A stretch of 64,000 nt of DNA, taken from Patiria pectinifera. Taxonomy: Eukaryota > Echinodermata > Asteroidea > Valvatida > Asterinidae. A model generated the notes under the pieces. The model saw nothing but the letters and a program-made list of their open reading frames with translations. It had not been told where the DNA came from and did no database searches. The stretch lies in NCBI GenBank assembly GCA_029964075.1, contig CM057148.1:32109916-32173915 (forward strand), read 5' to 3'. The first letter of the stretch is position 1; each line of letters begins with the position of its first letter. Of this stretch, positions 34,500-48,600 are shown piece by piece. The position numbers were made by a program, and so were the translations under genes.

Positions 34500-34740
34500 A
34501 GCCTTGAATGCAGGCTGTATATGCTCTTTAACAGCGTGCCATAGCTGGCCCAGGCCAAGTAGCTTGCCGGCCACAGCCGACCGGGCTGTACGTAGTCCAC
34601 ACACAGCGAACCCCGATCCGACCGCGCGCTCGCGAAGCCCACAATGTATGCACACACTGCCCTCACTGCCCATGGGCCATGAGGGCAGTGTAGTCCCATC
34701 TCGCGTATACATGTAGTCGCATCTCGCGTACATGAGATTT
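34500..34740. other. GC-rich, CpG-containing island with a hairpin
   Basis: GC content is clearly above the flanks, and CpG-rich stretches such as CCGCGCGCTCGCGAAG are present. An inverted repeat CACTGCCCTCA / TGAGGGCAGTG spans about 34656-34690, and CATCTCGCGTA is repeated twice after it. Overlapping minus ORFs (34479-34864) have no known motif. It could be a promoter or unmethylated first-exon region, but this is not shown. Confidence 0.4.
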
Positions 34741-35733
34741 CCACTTTCGCCTGGCATGTGATCTGGTACACGGTACCCTGTGAAGACATGTGCATAATAG
34801 GAAACAAAAGATTGTTTACGTCTCCACACAGCAAGTTATATAGGTGAATATACAAGTTTATCACGAAATAGATATATGGATTTTACTAAAAAACTAGGAA
34901 TTTCCAAGGTGGGTTGATGTGTCGCAAATTGATGTATATCATGTAAAGGATATAATGTCTGAATTTCAGCCCAGCAAATTATACTAGTTAAAACATTCGT
35001 AGCTAAAACTTTTTAGACACTGTCGTCGAACCTCCAAAAATCTTTATCAATCTTGAAACATTTAATGAGAAAATGTAAGCTCAAACATTTACAAAGAATG
35101 GACAGCTTTCTCCCAAACAGGCAGACGAGCCAACTCAAAGGTGTCATCACAATTTACAATAGCGCAACATGGCAAGTGAAAACGGCTTCAGCCAGACTTA
35201 ACAAATAAAACCCAAAACATGTACTCGCCGGATAGAAATAGAAGTTTAAAACATAGTTAAAGGAGAACTGCGTCCTGAAAATCGCTTAATTTGGCTACAA
35301 AAAGCGCTTTTAACGAAACAAAGAGTATTTAAAAGAACAAGGTAAACGAACACCTCCACCATTTTAAATACTGCCAGTTTTTCGTGTTATTCATGTGAGA
35401 ACACATTTCAGGGGTCATCATTTTCACTCAAATCGAGCAGTTTGGCTGCTATATAGTTGGGATTCCTGTATTACATGTTTCACTAGTGCATCGCATGCTG
35501 TGGACGTGCGGGAAAAAATACCTGTGCATCAGGTGTACACGCTTTACTTGGTGCTGTGCTGTGGTTTATATCAGTTTCCAGCTGAGAAGCCCAACCTACA
35601 TGTACCGATTTCTCATTTTACCCCTCTAGTTCAGGACAGAAATGTGTATCACAGAACGTGTACATTGTAAGTTTCCACAACTCTTTACAAAATACTTCCT
35701 TGTTACCTTGTAATATCACCACTTTCTTCATAA
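34741..35733. other. No recognised feature
   Basis: AT-rich sequence. A 91-aa ORF (35395-35670) has no motif that I recognise. Confidence 0.45.
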
Positions 35734-36205
35734 CTGACATTAACACACACAAAAATACATATCAAATCCTACGAAAAAGTCGACAAAAAGAGACTTGCCC
35801 TTTCTTTTGAACGCAATCGTTTGTACACAATAAGGACACATTAATATTGCTGATCTTGTACCAAGTACCGGTATACCTTAACGTTGATTGAATAGGTGCA
35901 CCAGACTGAAAGTTATCCAGGTCTGAATCCAAGATGCAATATGCACATACTGTGAGGTCATACATTCTTCAAAACTGACATTAACACACACAAAATACAT
36001 ATCAAATCCCACGAAAAATAAACAAAAACATTCTTGCCTTTTCTTCTGAACGCGATCGTTTGTACACAAAAAGGACACATTAATCGTGGTGAACTTTCAC
36101 CAAGTAGAATGAATACCTTAACGTTGATACAATATGTGCACCAGACTCAATCTTATCCAAGTATGAATCCCAGGTGCAATGCACATACTGTGAGGACACA
36201 AATGT
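35734..36205 (+). repeat. Tandem duplication, 240-bp period
   Basis: ACTGACATTAACACACACAA begins at 35734 and at 35974. The two units agree over their whole length with scattered differences, both passing through GATCGTTTGTACACAA-like sequence and CCTTAACGTTGAT and ending in CACATACTGTGAGG. Confidence 0.85.
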
Positions 36206-36498
36206 TTTTAGGGACCTTACTAATTTGGCTTTATGAATTTCGTTACGTCGTCTGCACTTGTTATAACCATTTGAGTCCCTAATTTTAGGGTGAAAGACTA
36301 CATATTCAGCTTTTTCACTTCTTTCTGAGGTCAGAGGATGTCAGGTAAAACAAATGAGTTACATTATCAATTCTCAATATCGTATGTATTTCTTTTTACT
36401 GGCCTAGACTATTATGCTAATCTATTAAAGTGATCTTGTCGCCAATTAACATGTTGCCTGCGAATGCAGTCAGAATCGTAGTAGGCGATTAAGCTTGA

Positions 36499-36645
36499 TT
36501 AATGACGACGACATCCAAGTAACTCCAATCGCAGACCAACACCACCAGACCATGAAGTGGGCTCAATACGCACCACCATTGCCACCACACTCTCATCAAA
36601 TAGGTTAGTGACCGGGGTGTGAATATTGGTGTTAGCGACGAACAC
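36499..36645 (-). CDS. Exon 5 of the discoidin gene (domain end and stop)
   Basis: Acceptor TTTGTTTTAATTCCAG, phase 0. It encodes VFVANTNIHTPVTNLF, then VVRIEPTSWSGGVGLRLELL and the closing Cys, three more residues and TAA. This is the regular F5/8C ending. No clear AATAAA was seen within 200 bp downstream. Confidence 0.85.
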   Translation of the reverse strand: MFVANTNIHTPVTNLFDESVVAMVVRIEPTSWSGGVGLRLELLGCRRH

Positions 36646-39600
36646 CTGGAATTAAAACAAATACAATCAAATATTAAGATACTCGATGCGCCGATATTAT
36701 TCTACAGGGTCTCAGATTTGTGGCTATGGGCCCTGATAATAATACTAATAACACAATTTATAGCACATATTCTCGCAAGTAACAATTGGCCACTAAGGAC
36801 AAATCCAGTTGGCAAAGTTAAAGAATACGAGAAGAGAACAGATTAGTTTTCAATATATCCTTAAAGTTGTCAAGAGAACTGATATTACGGATATTGTGCG
36901 ATAAGGAATTCCAGCACCGGGGACCAGACACTGAGACGGCCCTGGGTGCGTTAACCCTAAAAGGGTCGGAGCGGAATCCCCCCCCCCATATTTTTTTCCG
37001 CGAAAGACTTGAATTTTTTCGCAACCCAAGCTATTATGACTTTTTAGCTTGGAGCCTTGCGCATCTTTTGATACCAAAAACAAATAAAAATCGGACCAAG
37101 GGTTACCGCGCAACGGAAAATTTTACGGCGCTACGCGCCGGGAAAACTGAATTTTCCCACAGACGTCATGTGCACACAGAGCAGGATTCCCATTTGTACA
37201 TATAAATAATTAATTAGCCATAATTCCAAACCCTTTAGACCTGTAGTCATGACATTCTTGGTTATGTTCATGATGAGATGCTCTATGCATGTTCCGAGTT
37301 TTTCGTCGCAGAATCCGCCCCGCCCCTCCAGTTGACAGATGGTCAAAATAACCCGGCCCTTTTAGGGTTAAGGGTCGCAGAATGTAATGCGGCATTGCTT
37401 ATGAAGTGAAATACATTATTTCATGTATTTCAATACATGAAGTGAAGTCCATGTTCAAACGTTGTTGTTTCAGTATTGATTTTCTTGTAAGTTTTTTTGT
37501 TGAAAATTTTGTCCATTTGGTAATCTACCAACTATCCAGTCTACTATAAAGTTATAGTGAGCTTAAGCCCCAAAGGCATTATCACAAGTGATTGATTTAC
37601 TGAAACATATGTGTTGTTGATTATAGATTGGAGACTTATACCTTCATTTAAATCAGCTGTCACCGCAGTGTAAAAACGTCAGATAAATATGCCTAATTTA
37701 ATATTGCGACAAAGTATGATGAGATATTGCATTACAAAACGGCTCTATTTGTCGCAATAAGACCCAACACATTGCTGATCGAATTCGCACCATACAGGTT
37801 TCCGTCACTCAGACAAGACCTGGTACGGGTTCGACACCCCCACGGGATACATGTGTGAATCGATGTGCCTAGTAACCCAAGCTTGCTTTTCGTTCCCTCT
37901 TTTTAACAAACAACGCAATGGTGAATAATCAGCAATGACGTCACCCAGTAAAACATTTCCGTGTTAAGTTGACTACCACAGATTTTCGTTTCAGCAAATT
38001 TCGTTTCAGCAAATTTACACAATTTCGTGTAAATGTTTACTACCGCGAGATATCAATATTTTCAATTCAGCAAATTTACACAATCCCGTGTTAATGTATA
38101 ATACCGTGCCGAGATATCAATATTTTGGTTTCAGCTTTCGTATTAATAATATGCCAAAAGCCAGTATATACTCAATGCGTAGGCGAACAGACCTGCATGA
38201 CGAGTTATCAAGTTTCGTTGTTATGTGATCCGTTACACTAACGAATAAGCCTCGTATACTGATATTTGTGCAAGTACGAACCGGTCTTAACACTACTTCT
38301 AGCTAAACTCGTGCAGGGAGTCCGAATTGACTATAGTCTCGAATGATACCCAATGCGTAAATGCTATTGAAATTGGTTTTAGAGTTAGTTCAAGACAAAC
38401 AAATTCACTCATAAGACACATGTAAAGATGAATCGAACTTATTCCCTGCAGTATAAATAACATAAAAAATATTCAACAAATATATCAAGCTTGTTGAAAT
38501 CTTAGTTGAATCTTTATTATACGCAGGAATACTATGTAAAAGACTACCTTGATATCTCCGTTTCCATCTGATACATGATCGTAGACAGTTGAGGGATGCT
38601 TCTGGTATGCTACGGTGTACTTCTCCACATACCAATCGATCAAGCCTCCTTGTGTGATGATACCATACACCACTGTACTCTTCTCAAGGTCTACCTCAAT
38701 CCAGGGATTTGCATCGGTACTGTACACATAGTAACGTAGTGTTAAGAATAGTGCAATAATCCAGAAAACATATCCGCAAGCAGTTTTGGAGCGAATGAAA
38801 TCAAAACTACTCAGTTATAAATACTGACTTGCTGTATGCTTAGAATTGGTTGTAAGGTTTGTCGTTTCTATTAAACTATGCTAATGCTTTGAAACGTTGA
38901 TTTGCAGACAATATTGTTAGGTCAGTTTAGTGCTAGGTTGGTGTTGTACTTACCTCTTAGGATTCCATTTCCCATTCATGTTATTGAGACGTGCCTCAAT
39001 GGCAGGAGCAGTGGGACTACTGCTGGACGCCCTGATCTGACCATCAGCGATTGTCCTGTCTTCCATACCAAGGGGCTCCGGACTACAACACTCGGCCGTT
39101 AGCAGCAAGTCAAAAAATATACGAAAATGTTACATAAAATAACCCTTCGAGAGAGTAGTTTTATTGGATACTTTTCAAATCTTATTAATTTGTTTTACAT
39201 TTTCAAAGTGTAAAATTGCCACAGATGATCTTATTTGTATAAGGTATTGGGTGTGATATGTGCCGTGCAGCGGGTCGTAATATGAGAAGTAAATTACTAT
39301 GTTTATATAACCGACATACAGATCCCTGTCATTTGATTGGTGGAACTCACATCACGTGACATTCGTTATTGCTCCCATTCACGCCACGGCTCAAAAAGTA
39401 CTATCTGCCGATGGGGAATGGGAAATACTATTCAACAGTTAGGATCATGACGCGGTATTTGTGTGCAAATGCATGCTGGTGTGCGCGGTCAGCGTTGCGC
39501 GAAGCGCGTATTGTTCCAAAGAGCCAGCGCTACAGCGTTGGGTTTAATCATTTTGTTAAGGGGTGGTTTGGAAGAGAGAAGTACATTTTACTCCAGTTTT

Positions 39601-42600
39601 GTATTGAAAAAAAAAGTTCAAATATATCATATGAGTGGCTTTAAGTTGTGAAATGGGAAGAATATTATCGCTCGGTAAAATCTGGACTTTTCCGGTTCAC
39701 TTGGCTTCGCCTCGTGAAATGAAAAAATCCAGATTTATCTAGCGATAATATTCATCCCATTCCACGCTGAGCCACTCAATATTTGTATACTATATCTCCC
39801 AGACCTGACGAAACATGTCGGGGGAAATCAGTCTGCCCTCGTCTGAGTGCATATAATTTATACCTCAGGCACAATCCCTTCGAATACAGATACTGAGCAT
39901 TACGCTAAATATCAAATTTAGCACAGCAAGTGACACGTGAAATATGGGCTACACGTGTTCAGGACTGATGACATGCTAGGCAGATAGAACGAATACTAGC
40001 ACATACAAACAATACACTCTCAAAAAGATATGTAAAGAATAATTAGGTAAAATTTGTTATGTAAAATAATAAACAATTTCGGTAGAAATTGCCGGAAAAA
40101 AGTACCTCGAAAACATGTAAATTGAAAAACACACATTTAAAAGGTAAAGCAGTCAGTTTACCTTAATTATGTAAAAACGTACTGCAATTAGGTAAAACGC
40201 ACTACAAACAAGGTAAAAACGTACACGCGGTGACGCGACGCAGCTAGCACAGCACAGCATGAGTAAAGATGGAGTACACCGTGACGTCTGCAACAATGAG
40301 GGGATGTGCCGCAGCTAATTTCGGTCTTTGAAGGTAACATTTTCTAAAGCTCTTGCGATTGTTATACCGTCCTCAAGCCCCAGAAATGCCTGGACACTTT
40401 GTACGATAGAACCCCAGGATATATGTTTAATATTAGTAGTGTTTACCTCGGCCACTGCGCGTATTATACAACTCGTGCGTGAACCAACTCGTAGCGAGAC
40501 AACTCGTACATGTCGTACGCGGGCCAACTCGTACGCCAGCCAACTCGTATGCCGGACAAAATTAGTCAATTTAAAGAAATTGAACGATACACCGTTCATA
40601 GTCAAGAATCGTCGACCACATATATTTTTGTTAACGAGTTTAATTCTGTGTACGAGTTGGACCACGTACGAATTTGTCCACGTACGAGTTGTGGAAAGAA
40701 TGTTACAACTGATATATCATCTCAATGAAGGTCAGTCATTGCAAAAATGATGATAAGACATAAATCTGGGACTGAGAAACATTTCCGTTTTTTTAGTAAA
40801 TACGTAGAAATTTCTAGACTCTCCATAGACTTTGTATACAACCACTGAAGTGGCGTCAGGTTGCAACATCCTTTGCCGAGTTGTCATGTGTACGAGTTGG
40901 TCGCGTACGAGTTGGTTCCCATACGAGTTGACCTGTATTCGGCCTATGTACACGTATACATTCATGCGTGCATACTCGCCGTGGCCGAGCTGTGGGCCAT
41001 GGGTTATGCATCCTGTACTTTTGTATCTTATCTTGCTAAGTGTCCAAGAACTGCTTTGGATTGGGGATGGTATGACAATTATAAAGAGCTTGAGGAAAAT
41101 GCTATCTTCAAAAACCTGTTGTCACAGACAACAGGTTTCTCCAACTTATAGCTATATGTTTTGATATGCTTCATAGCTCGGGAAGAGAAAAAATAAAATC
41201 AAAATGAAACAGGTCGTGTTTTGATGGACTTTCGCAGTTGTTTACGTTTAAAAAACACAATAATATAGTATTGTTTTACCTGAAAGTTTAGTAAAGTTTA
41301 CTTAATTGTCTTTTACCTAATAAATGTGTAAACATATTTTCCTATACATCAAGTAAACTTTTACACAACTGTCAAGAAAACTTTTACCCAACATGTATTA
41401 TATAAATATTTACACAATTGCAAGCGAGTTCGTAGACATATAAAACATGGTAAAATTTTACACAACTTGTGTATTCTTTTGGGAGAGTGTAGATATTCGT
41501 ACGGCTTTTCCTAGAGTACAATGTTGAACATGGGTCATTCCATGTCAGACCAACGCACTTTTTTTACCTCATGTCTTCCGATTTTGATAAAAATTGCTGT
41601 GCTTGTAGGTCCTGATGAGCAATGAATGTACACCAATTTTTGGCCCGATCCGACCTACCATGTGGTCAGGGCAGAAACCCCCAAAAAACGGACATTTTTA
41701 GAGTAAAATACCACCCTTTTGGTAGAAATATGTCAAAACCATGTCAATTTTCATCGAATATATGCGAATTTGGTATCAAAATAATAAGAATTGCATGCTG
41801 AAATCAACTCTTTTGTCAAAATTAAATTTTGGAAAAGGAGGTCACGTGACCTTTAATATGTTATCGTGACCTTTGAAACAATTTATATACTATAGTATCA
41901 TTCCGAAAATCAACGAAAATAAATGAATTGAAAGAGCATGTCTTCCTCTATTAGAATCCACTAAAAATCAATTGGGGTCTTCAAAATTTACAACTTTTTG
42001 ACTATTTTTGTACAGTTGGTAGGTTACAAATTAGTCAATTTATAGACTTTACATGATAAATCCACCAACACAAATTACTATTCTGTTTCTAAAGCTACTT
42101 AAATTAATCTTGGTTTGGTAATTTCTCATGTTTTGGGCTGATGAGGTCAACCCAGACTCATAATATAAATTATCAGCAGTGGCGCACCCAGGATTTTGCT
42201 TTTGTGTGTGTGTGTGGGGGGGGGTCATAATTTGTTTGTTTTCAAATTTCTGTAGAAGATTGAAAAACAAAAATTACCCACCCCGGGGTGCGACTGATAA
42301 TTAGTTATCCCACGAGCGCGCTTGGAATATATAACAATGCAATGCTGCTGTGACCCATATGCCACCCGACGCACTACATTGTTCGGTGTTCCACGAGCGC
42401 AAGTGGGCTAACGAATTTATCTTCAAGCAAACTTGACGTTGAATGCTTGAGAGTCGATTGTCATCAGCAGTTACTGTTTAGGGTACGCAACAGCTCTATG
42501 CTTTCTACCCGGACCCAGTACAGCGGACACACATCCAGGTGAAATTTATCTCCAAGGAAAAAATTGCCAAGTCTGTGAGACTCATTAAATTTCAAGAAGC

Positions 42601-45600
42601 GCAGTGATGAATGAGCAAGGGAACTTTGATTGCGATATTGAGTATTATCTTCAAGCAAACTTGAATCCTAGACCCTGATTAGTCCTTTTATAGCAACAGT
42701 GTGATTTGATATAATATTGCACAGCTATATTGCACCACAGATATCGAATGTACATGTATGTATTGTGTTCTTTTTTATTTGCTGCTGAACGGTCCGATAC
42801 ACTATGCACCTACATCCCTCACCACGTGCAATGTACACATTCGACGTAAAGTTTGCTTGAAGATAAATGCGTTATGGCTCATGGAACACGGAATAATGTA
42901 GTGCGTCGGGTGGCATATGGGTCACAGCAGCATTGCATTGTTTCATATTCCAATATTCCAAGCGCTCTTGGGATAACTATTTATCAGTGGCGGGGGGGGG
43001 GGCATTGAGGGGCTTGAACCCACCCCCTCCAAGGTTGTCAATTTGTTTGTTTCATTTTGTTTTGCAATCCTCCTACAGAAATTTTACAACAAAAAGCTAT
43101 GAGCCCCCCCCCCAAAAAAAAGCAAAATCCTTGGTGCGCCACTGCTGATAATTTATATTATGAGTCTGGTTAGACCTGATCAGCCCTAAACATGAGAAAT
43201 TCCCAAACCAAGATTATTTTAAGTAGCTTTAGAAACAGAATAGTAAGTTGTGTGGGTGGATTTCTAATGTAAAGTCTACAAATTGACTAATTTGTAACCT
43301 AACAACTGTACAAAGATAGTCATAAAGTTGTAAATTTTGAAGAACCCAATTGATTTGTAGTAGATTCTGATAGAGGAAGACATGCTCTATCGAGTCATTT
43401 TCATTTCGTTGATTTTCGGAATGATACATTATTACATAAATTGGGTCAAAGGTCACAATAGCATATTATAGGTCACGTGACGTCCTTTTCACAAAATTTA
43501 ATTTTGACAAAAGAGTTGCTTTGAGCATGCAATTCTTATTATTTTGATACCAAATTTGCATATATTTGATGAAAATTAACATGGTTTTAACATATTTCTT
43601 ACAAAAGGGTGGTATTTTACTCTAAAAATGTCTGGGTTTTTTTGGTTTCTGCCCTGACCACATGGTAGGTCGGATCGGGCTAAAAATTGGTGTGCATTCA
43701 TTGCTCATCAGGACCTACAAGCACAGCAATTTTTATCAAAATCGAAAGACATGAGGTGAAAAAGTGCGTTGGTCTGACATGGAATGACCCACATGTCAAC
43801 TTTATTCAAACGACCGCCTGGTTTGAAGGAAAGGTTTTCAAATGTATCTGATCCTGATGTGTTGATGGAGTTGATTATCTCAATCTCTTAGCATAGCGAG
43901 GTACTCAAATTTAGTCAACACAAAAGGACTGGTAAAATTTCCCCCCCCCCCCCCCCCGTTACACAATGCTGCTTTTATTACAACTCATACACATTAAGTT
44001 TTCATCTAAGTATGGTACCACCAACAATCATTGTTATCGTCCCAATGTGCACGCTCGCGGGTTTGCTACGATACTCTGACCCACGACCCAAGAAGCATTA
44101 GAAAGATTTGCACAGTATCCATCAGAGTTTAAAGGGGAACATCATTCTGGATATTTCAAAGGTCTGGTTGAGAAAAGATAAAGAATACAAACAATGTTTG
44201 CTGACTTCTTCCGCGGCGGCTGTTTTGAGGTATACGAATGTATTTTGAACCTGAAATAAGTAACCTGAAATAAGTCTCCTTTTGAACAATACTTATGATA
44301 TACAGCTAGCACCAAAACACAAGTGATGACTGTTTTTCGCACTTTTTTTCCACACCTTATTTTGTAGGCCTGTTGTGCATGTAGGGATTCAATGCACCAA
44401 GCCCGGTTCAAATACTCTGCGCGAAAGCGAAAGCGAACGCGAATTTGTGACGTCGTGGCAAGTATTCGCGCTGCGAGTTCGTAAAAGTTTAACATAATTC
44501 AACTCGGGAAAATTTCGGAGCGAATGTTTCATGACGTCAAATTCGCTTCGCATTCGCATTCGCATGAAGTATGAACCGGGCTTCAGGGAGCGAGGACCGA
44601 GCGAAAGAAGCGTACGCTGCGGTAGAAAACTTTCCATTGCTCGCAAGTGACTCCCATGAGGACTGAAGAAGCTGCGATAATTTCATTTATCTACAACAAT
44701 AGTCAGTGCTTACTTATGGTGAATAAGCTCATCTACCAATATATGAATAAGTGATAGGACAGGAAAAGGGCATATAAGCACTATCCAAACTATTCTGCAC
44801 TGAGTCGCCTAAGCCGTCACATGAATTGATACATTTGAAATCAAAATGTTCCGCCCACATTATTCATCGAGTGACGGTACATTTTCCGATACGAAATATT
44901 TTAGGTAACTTACTTGCTGGGTGGGTCCCATCTTTCCCGGGCAACGCTCCCGTGCCTCTCGCATGACATGCCTCACCCAGTAGTACGGATCCTCTGGATC
45001 AGGCTCCGGTGGCGGACCAAAGTAACCCACTCTGGCCTGACTACAGCTGCTGTCCACACCACCCATGAACACTTCGGAAAAATACAAATAAATCAGTACC
45101 TATATGGATGAGTGTGTATTGTTTTGTATGTCTTATGTGTGTTCTGTGTTTTTTTCTTTTGTCCATTTGATTTCTTTTGTTACAAAAAAAAAAATTACAC
45201 TGTTATCCATGGGAACATATGCAAAGAAACTTTGTTTATTCAAATTGGTATATTGTTTCCTGCCACGTTTCTTGCCATTGCTAATGACTAATTCAAATAA
45301 GGATGGAATACTTTTTCTTAATTTATATACCATATTTGCTTGTATGAATTATGATAAAAGGAGAATCGGGCCAAATACTAGTACTTCTAGTCAGTGTAAA
45401 TAGAAATGTATAAGTAGTAGGTCACTAACAATACCATGATATTTGCAAGAAGTAACAATATTCAAACAGTTTGAGACAACTGAACAAAGCTGTGCAGAGA
45501 GCGCGTTTCATTATCCCCCGCCTGGAAGATGTTCTGGGAAACAAAGCAGATGTACAAGTGTTGTCCTTACTCGATGCCTTTCACGGATTTTGGTAGATAC

Positions 45601-48600
45601 CTTTGGACAGAGACAATCAGAAATTGGCAACAGTCATAACTCCATTTGTGCGATTCTGTTGTACACTCCTTCCTTTCGGCATCACATCGGCGCCTAAGTT
45701 AGAGCAGCATATTATGTGTAACTAATTGTGAATATGAATGGAAACATTTTCATTTACTGGCTGAATACAAGCAGAGCACGATCAACAAGTGCATCGTGTC
45801 ATCCAAATCCTACACAAATCTGGCTTGCAGCTAGTAGATCGAAGGTTGCTCAAGAGATGGCTACCTTTCTTGGTTTACAGGTAGATAATTATGGTGTATA
45901 TGCTAATTCTTCAAAGGTCTCAGCAATCGTTCAGATGGCCCCACCGCCATCAAATGATAAAGTCAAGTGGCTGATGGGCATGATCTATTGGCTGTCCCAC
46001 TTCATCCCGAATGCGGCATAAGTAGCAGCCCCAATCACAGATCTGCTGAAAGATAACGTTGAGTGGATGTGGGGAGCACAACAGAAGGATGCACTCCGAC
46101 AACTCAAAACGCTGCCCACCAGATCGACTTCACTGGCCTTCTAGGATGCTCCTAAACCTGCCATTGCTTGTGCAGATGATATTAGCTATGGGCTTTGAGA
46201 ATGCTTGCTGCAGCATCAAGAAGATGAGACATGAAAGCCAGTTCCTTACTGTTCCCGCACCCTAAAAGGAAGGGAGCCGCCCGATAGTCCGAAGGTTCTT
46301 TGATCCGAAGGTTCGATAGTCTGAACACACAAAAATGTCATAAGAGGGGGGTTCGTTAGTCCGAAAATGTAATAAGGTTCATTAATCCGAACATTTGATG
46401 CAATAGTCCGAAGATTCATTAATCCGAAGGTTCATTTATCTGAGGGTTCGGTAATCCGAAATTAAGATTAATCAATCCAAAAAAGACTATCAGGTCCGAT
46501 AGTCCGAATCGACAATAAGGTCCGATAGTCCGAATCGACAATAAGGTCAGATAGTGCGAATCAACGGTATGGTCCGATAGTCCGAAGTGTCAGAATGACG
46601 AACCGTATTGTCCATTCGGACTATCGAACCTTATAGTCAATTCGGACTATATTGTCAATTCGGACTATCGAAACCAACCGTATATTCGGACTATCGAACC
46701 TTATTGTCGATTCGGACTATCGCACCCAATCGTCTATTCGGACTATCGAGCCTTTGTATTATAAGAACCTTCGGACTAACGAACCTTCGGACTAATGACC
46801 CCTTCGGACTAATCAGAAGACAAAGCACGCCACATTACAAACCGACCACAAACCCCTGTAGCTTTGGTCAATTCAAAGGACCTTTGTGATGTGCCACTGA
46901 GATTCCAGCGATTACTGATGCGCATAATGAAGTTCCACTGTACGGCTGTCTACTCACCAGGCAAGACACTAGTCCTTGCAGATGCCCTGTCTAACCCAAA
47001 GGGCCCTGTCACACTTCTGCGTATCCTAATTCCTTATGAAATGCGCATTGACATTTTTTTCATACGCAGTCGTACGCACAATACGCACCTCATATGCATC
47101 TCTATCGTTTTGTGTAGGTTTTATGTACGCAGATATACGCATGGTACGGCCCAGTTCGCAGGATAGTTTTGGGCATGCACAAAACTACGCTGCGTACGCT
47201 GTTACGCAGGTCGTCCCGCATCGGTCGAGTGCGTTACGAGTACGCTATGTGTTCGTGACACACCCCGTCAGCATATGAGCCGCCTTTATTGGACATAGCG
47301 TACTTGCAGCGCAGATGCAACGCACGCTGGACGGCGAGCGGCGGAAATGCGGCGGGAATACGCTCAGAAGTGCGTCGAGCATGCGGTCGGAATAAGTCGG
47401 GTGCGTCTGGAATACGCTCGGCATGCGCACTGCATACTGACCTATTCGCAGCCCGAAAAATAATGTTGTGCACTGCATACGGAACTCATACGCATCTCAT
47501 ACGCAATGGGTGCGCTGAATTAGTTACTTGTACGCTAGATGTGCGTCGCACATAAGTCAAAGTGATCAAAACATTTCGACGTTAATTGAGCGTAAGGCTG
47601 CGTATTGAATTTTTTTGATAAGGAACTCATAAGGAATTAGGATACGCAAAGGTGTGACAGGGGCTTTAAGGGGCCAGTGTTGTAGGTCTCGAGACCGGTC
47701 TCGTTCTCGGTCTCGAGACCACTTTTTGCCCGTCTCGGTCTCGGTCTCGGGAGCTGTGGTCTCGGTCTTGATCTCGGTCTCGGTCCCCTTTGGTCTCGAT
47801 ATTTTGGTTGGTCTCGAGTCGAGACCACCCAAAAAGTGAGGGGGGGCGGATTACACCCCCGGCCCTTTTAGGGTTAAGTAAAGAATCAGTTTAGGGCAAA
47901 TGTGACTGCAGTGTGATGCTAATGGACATGTCTCTCCTCACTTTCTAGTGAGTGAGGCATAGTCCAATAACCATTGCTCCTCTTCTTATTTCGCGTTTTT
48001 TTGTGGGATGATCTGTTGAAACAAGCACTCATTGATTCCAAATACAACTGAGATTTAAACATATGGCGAACAATTCAACCCTTTTCCCTAGAAATATTGG
48101 TGATTTTTTTTCTATTTTCCTTTTCAATTTTTCCTTTATTCGTGGAGGCGAGAAAACGTTTTGTTTTTATTATATTTATTAATAGATATTCATCAATTCG
48201 TAGACCGTTAAATTGGTATTAGTGGTGGACAGCTGAATTTTGTGATCTCTTTATTAAAATATACACGACTTGGGAATAGAGTATGCAAATTACGTGAAAT
48301 GTTCACAGTTACTACTCAATAACATGTTCTTTATCCCAATTATATTTTTTACAAAATGGAGCATGCCATTTTATTTTATCATATACGGTCACTTTCCTTT
48401 TGACTCGCCATGTATTCATCTTTTCATCTGTAGCAAACACAAATTGAGCTACTGCCATGGTTACACAAAAATAGAGTCAAATTGCCTGCCTCGTCTCCTT
48501 CCTAAATGTCAATTGCATTTGCATGAGTCGAGAAGAATTGTGTTCCATTAATCGCTATATGCTGTTTACGGCCATCACAATAAACTATTCATATATTGGC

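Noticed and set aside
34479-34864. Overlapping minus-strand frames of 116 and 123 aa
   Set aside because: Open because the DNA is GC-rich; no motif, and two frames overlap almost completely.
40315-41164. Open frames up to 140 aa
   Set aside because: They follow the inverted arms and CGTACGAGTTGG words of a non-autonomous transposon.
43941-43957. Poly-C tract as a functional i-motif or G-quadruplex
   Set aside because: A single homopolymer of uncertain length; nothing else supports a function.
47036-47555. Several open frames on both strands
   Set aside because: They come from GCGT/ACGC-rich repeat sequence inside a TIR element.
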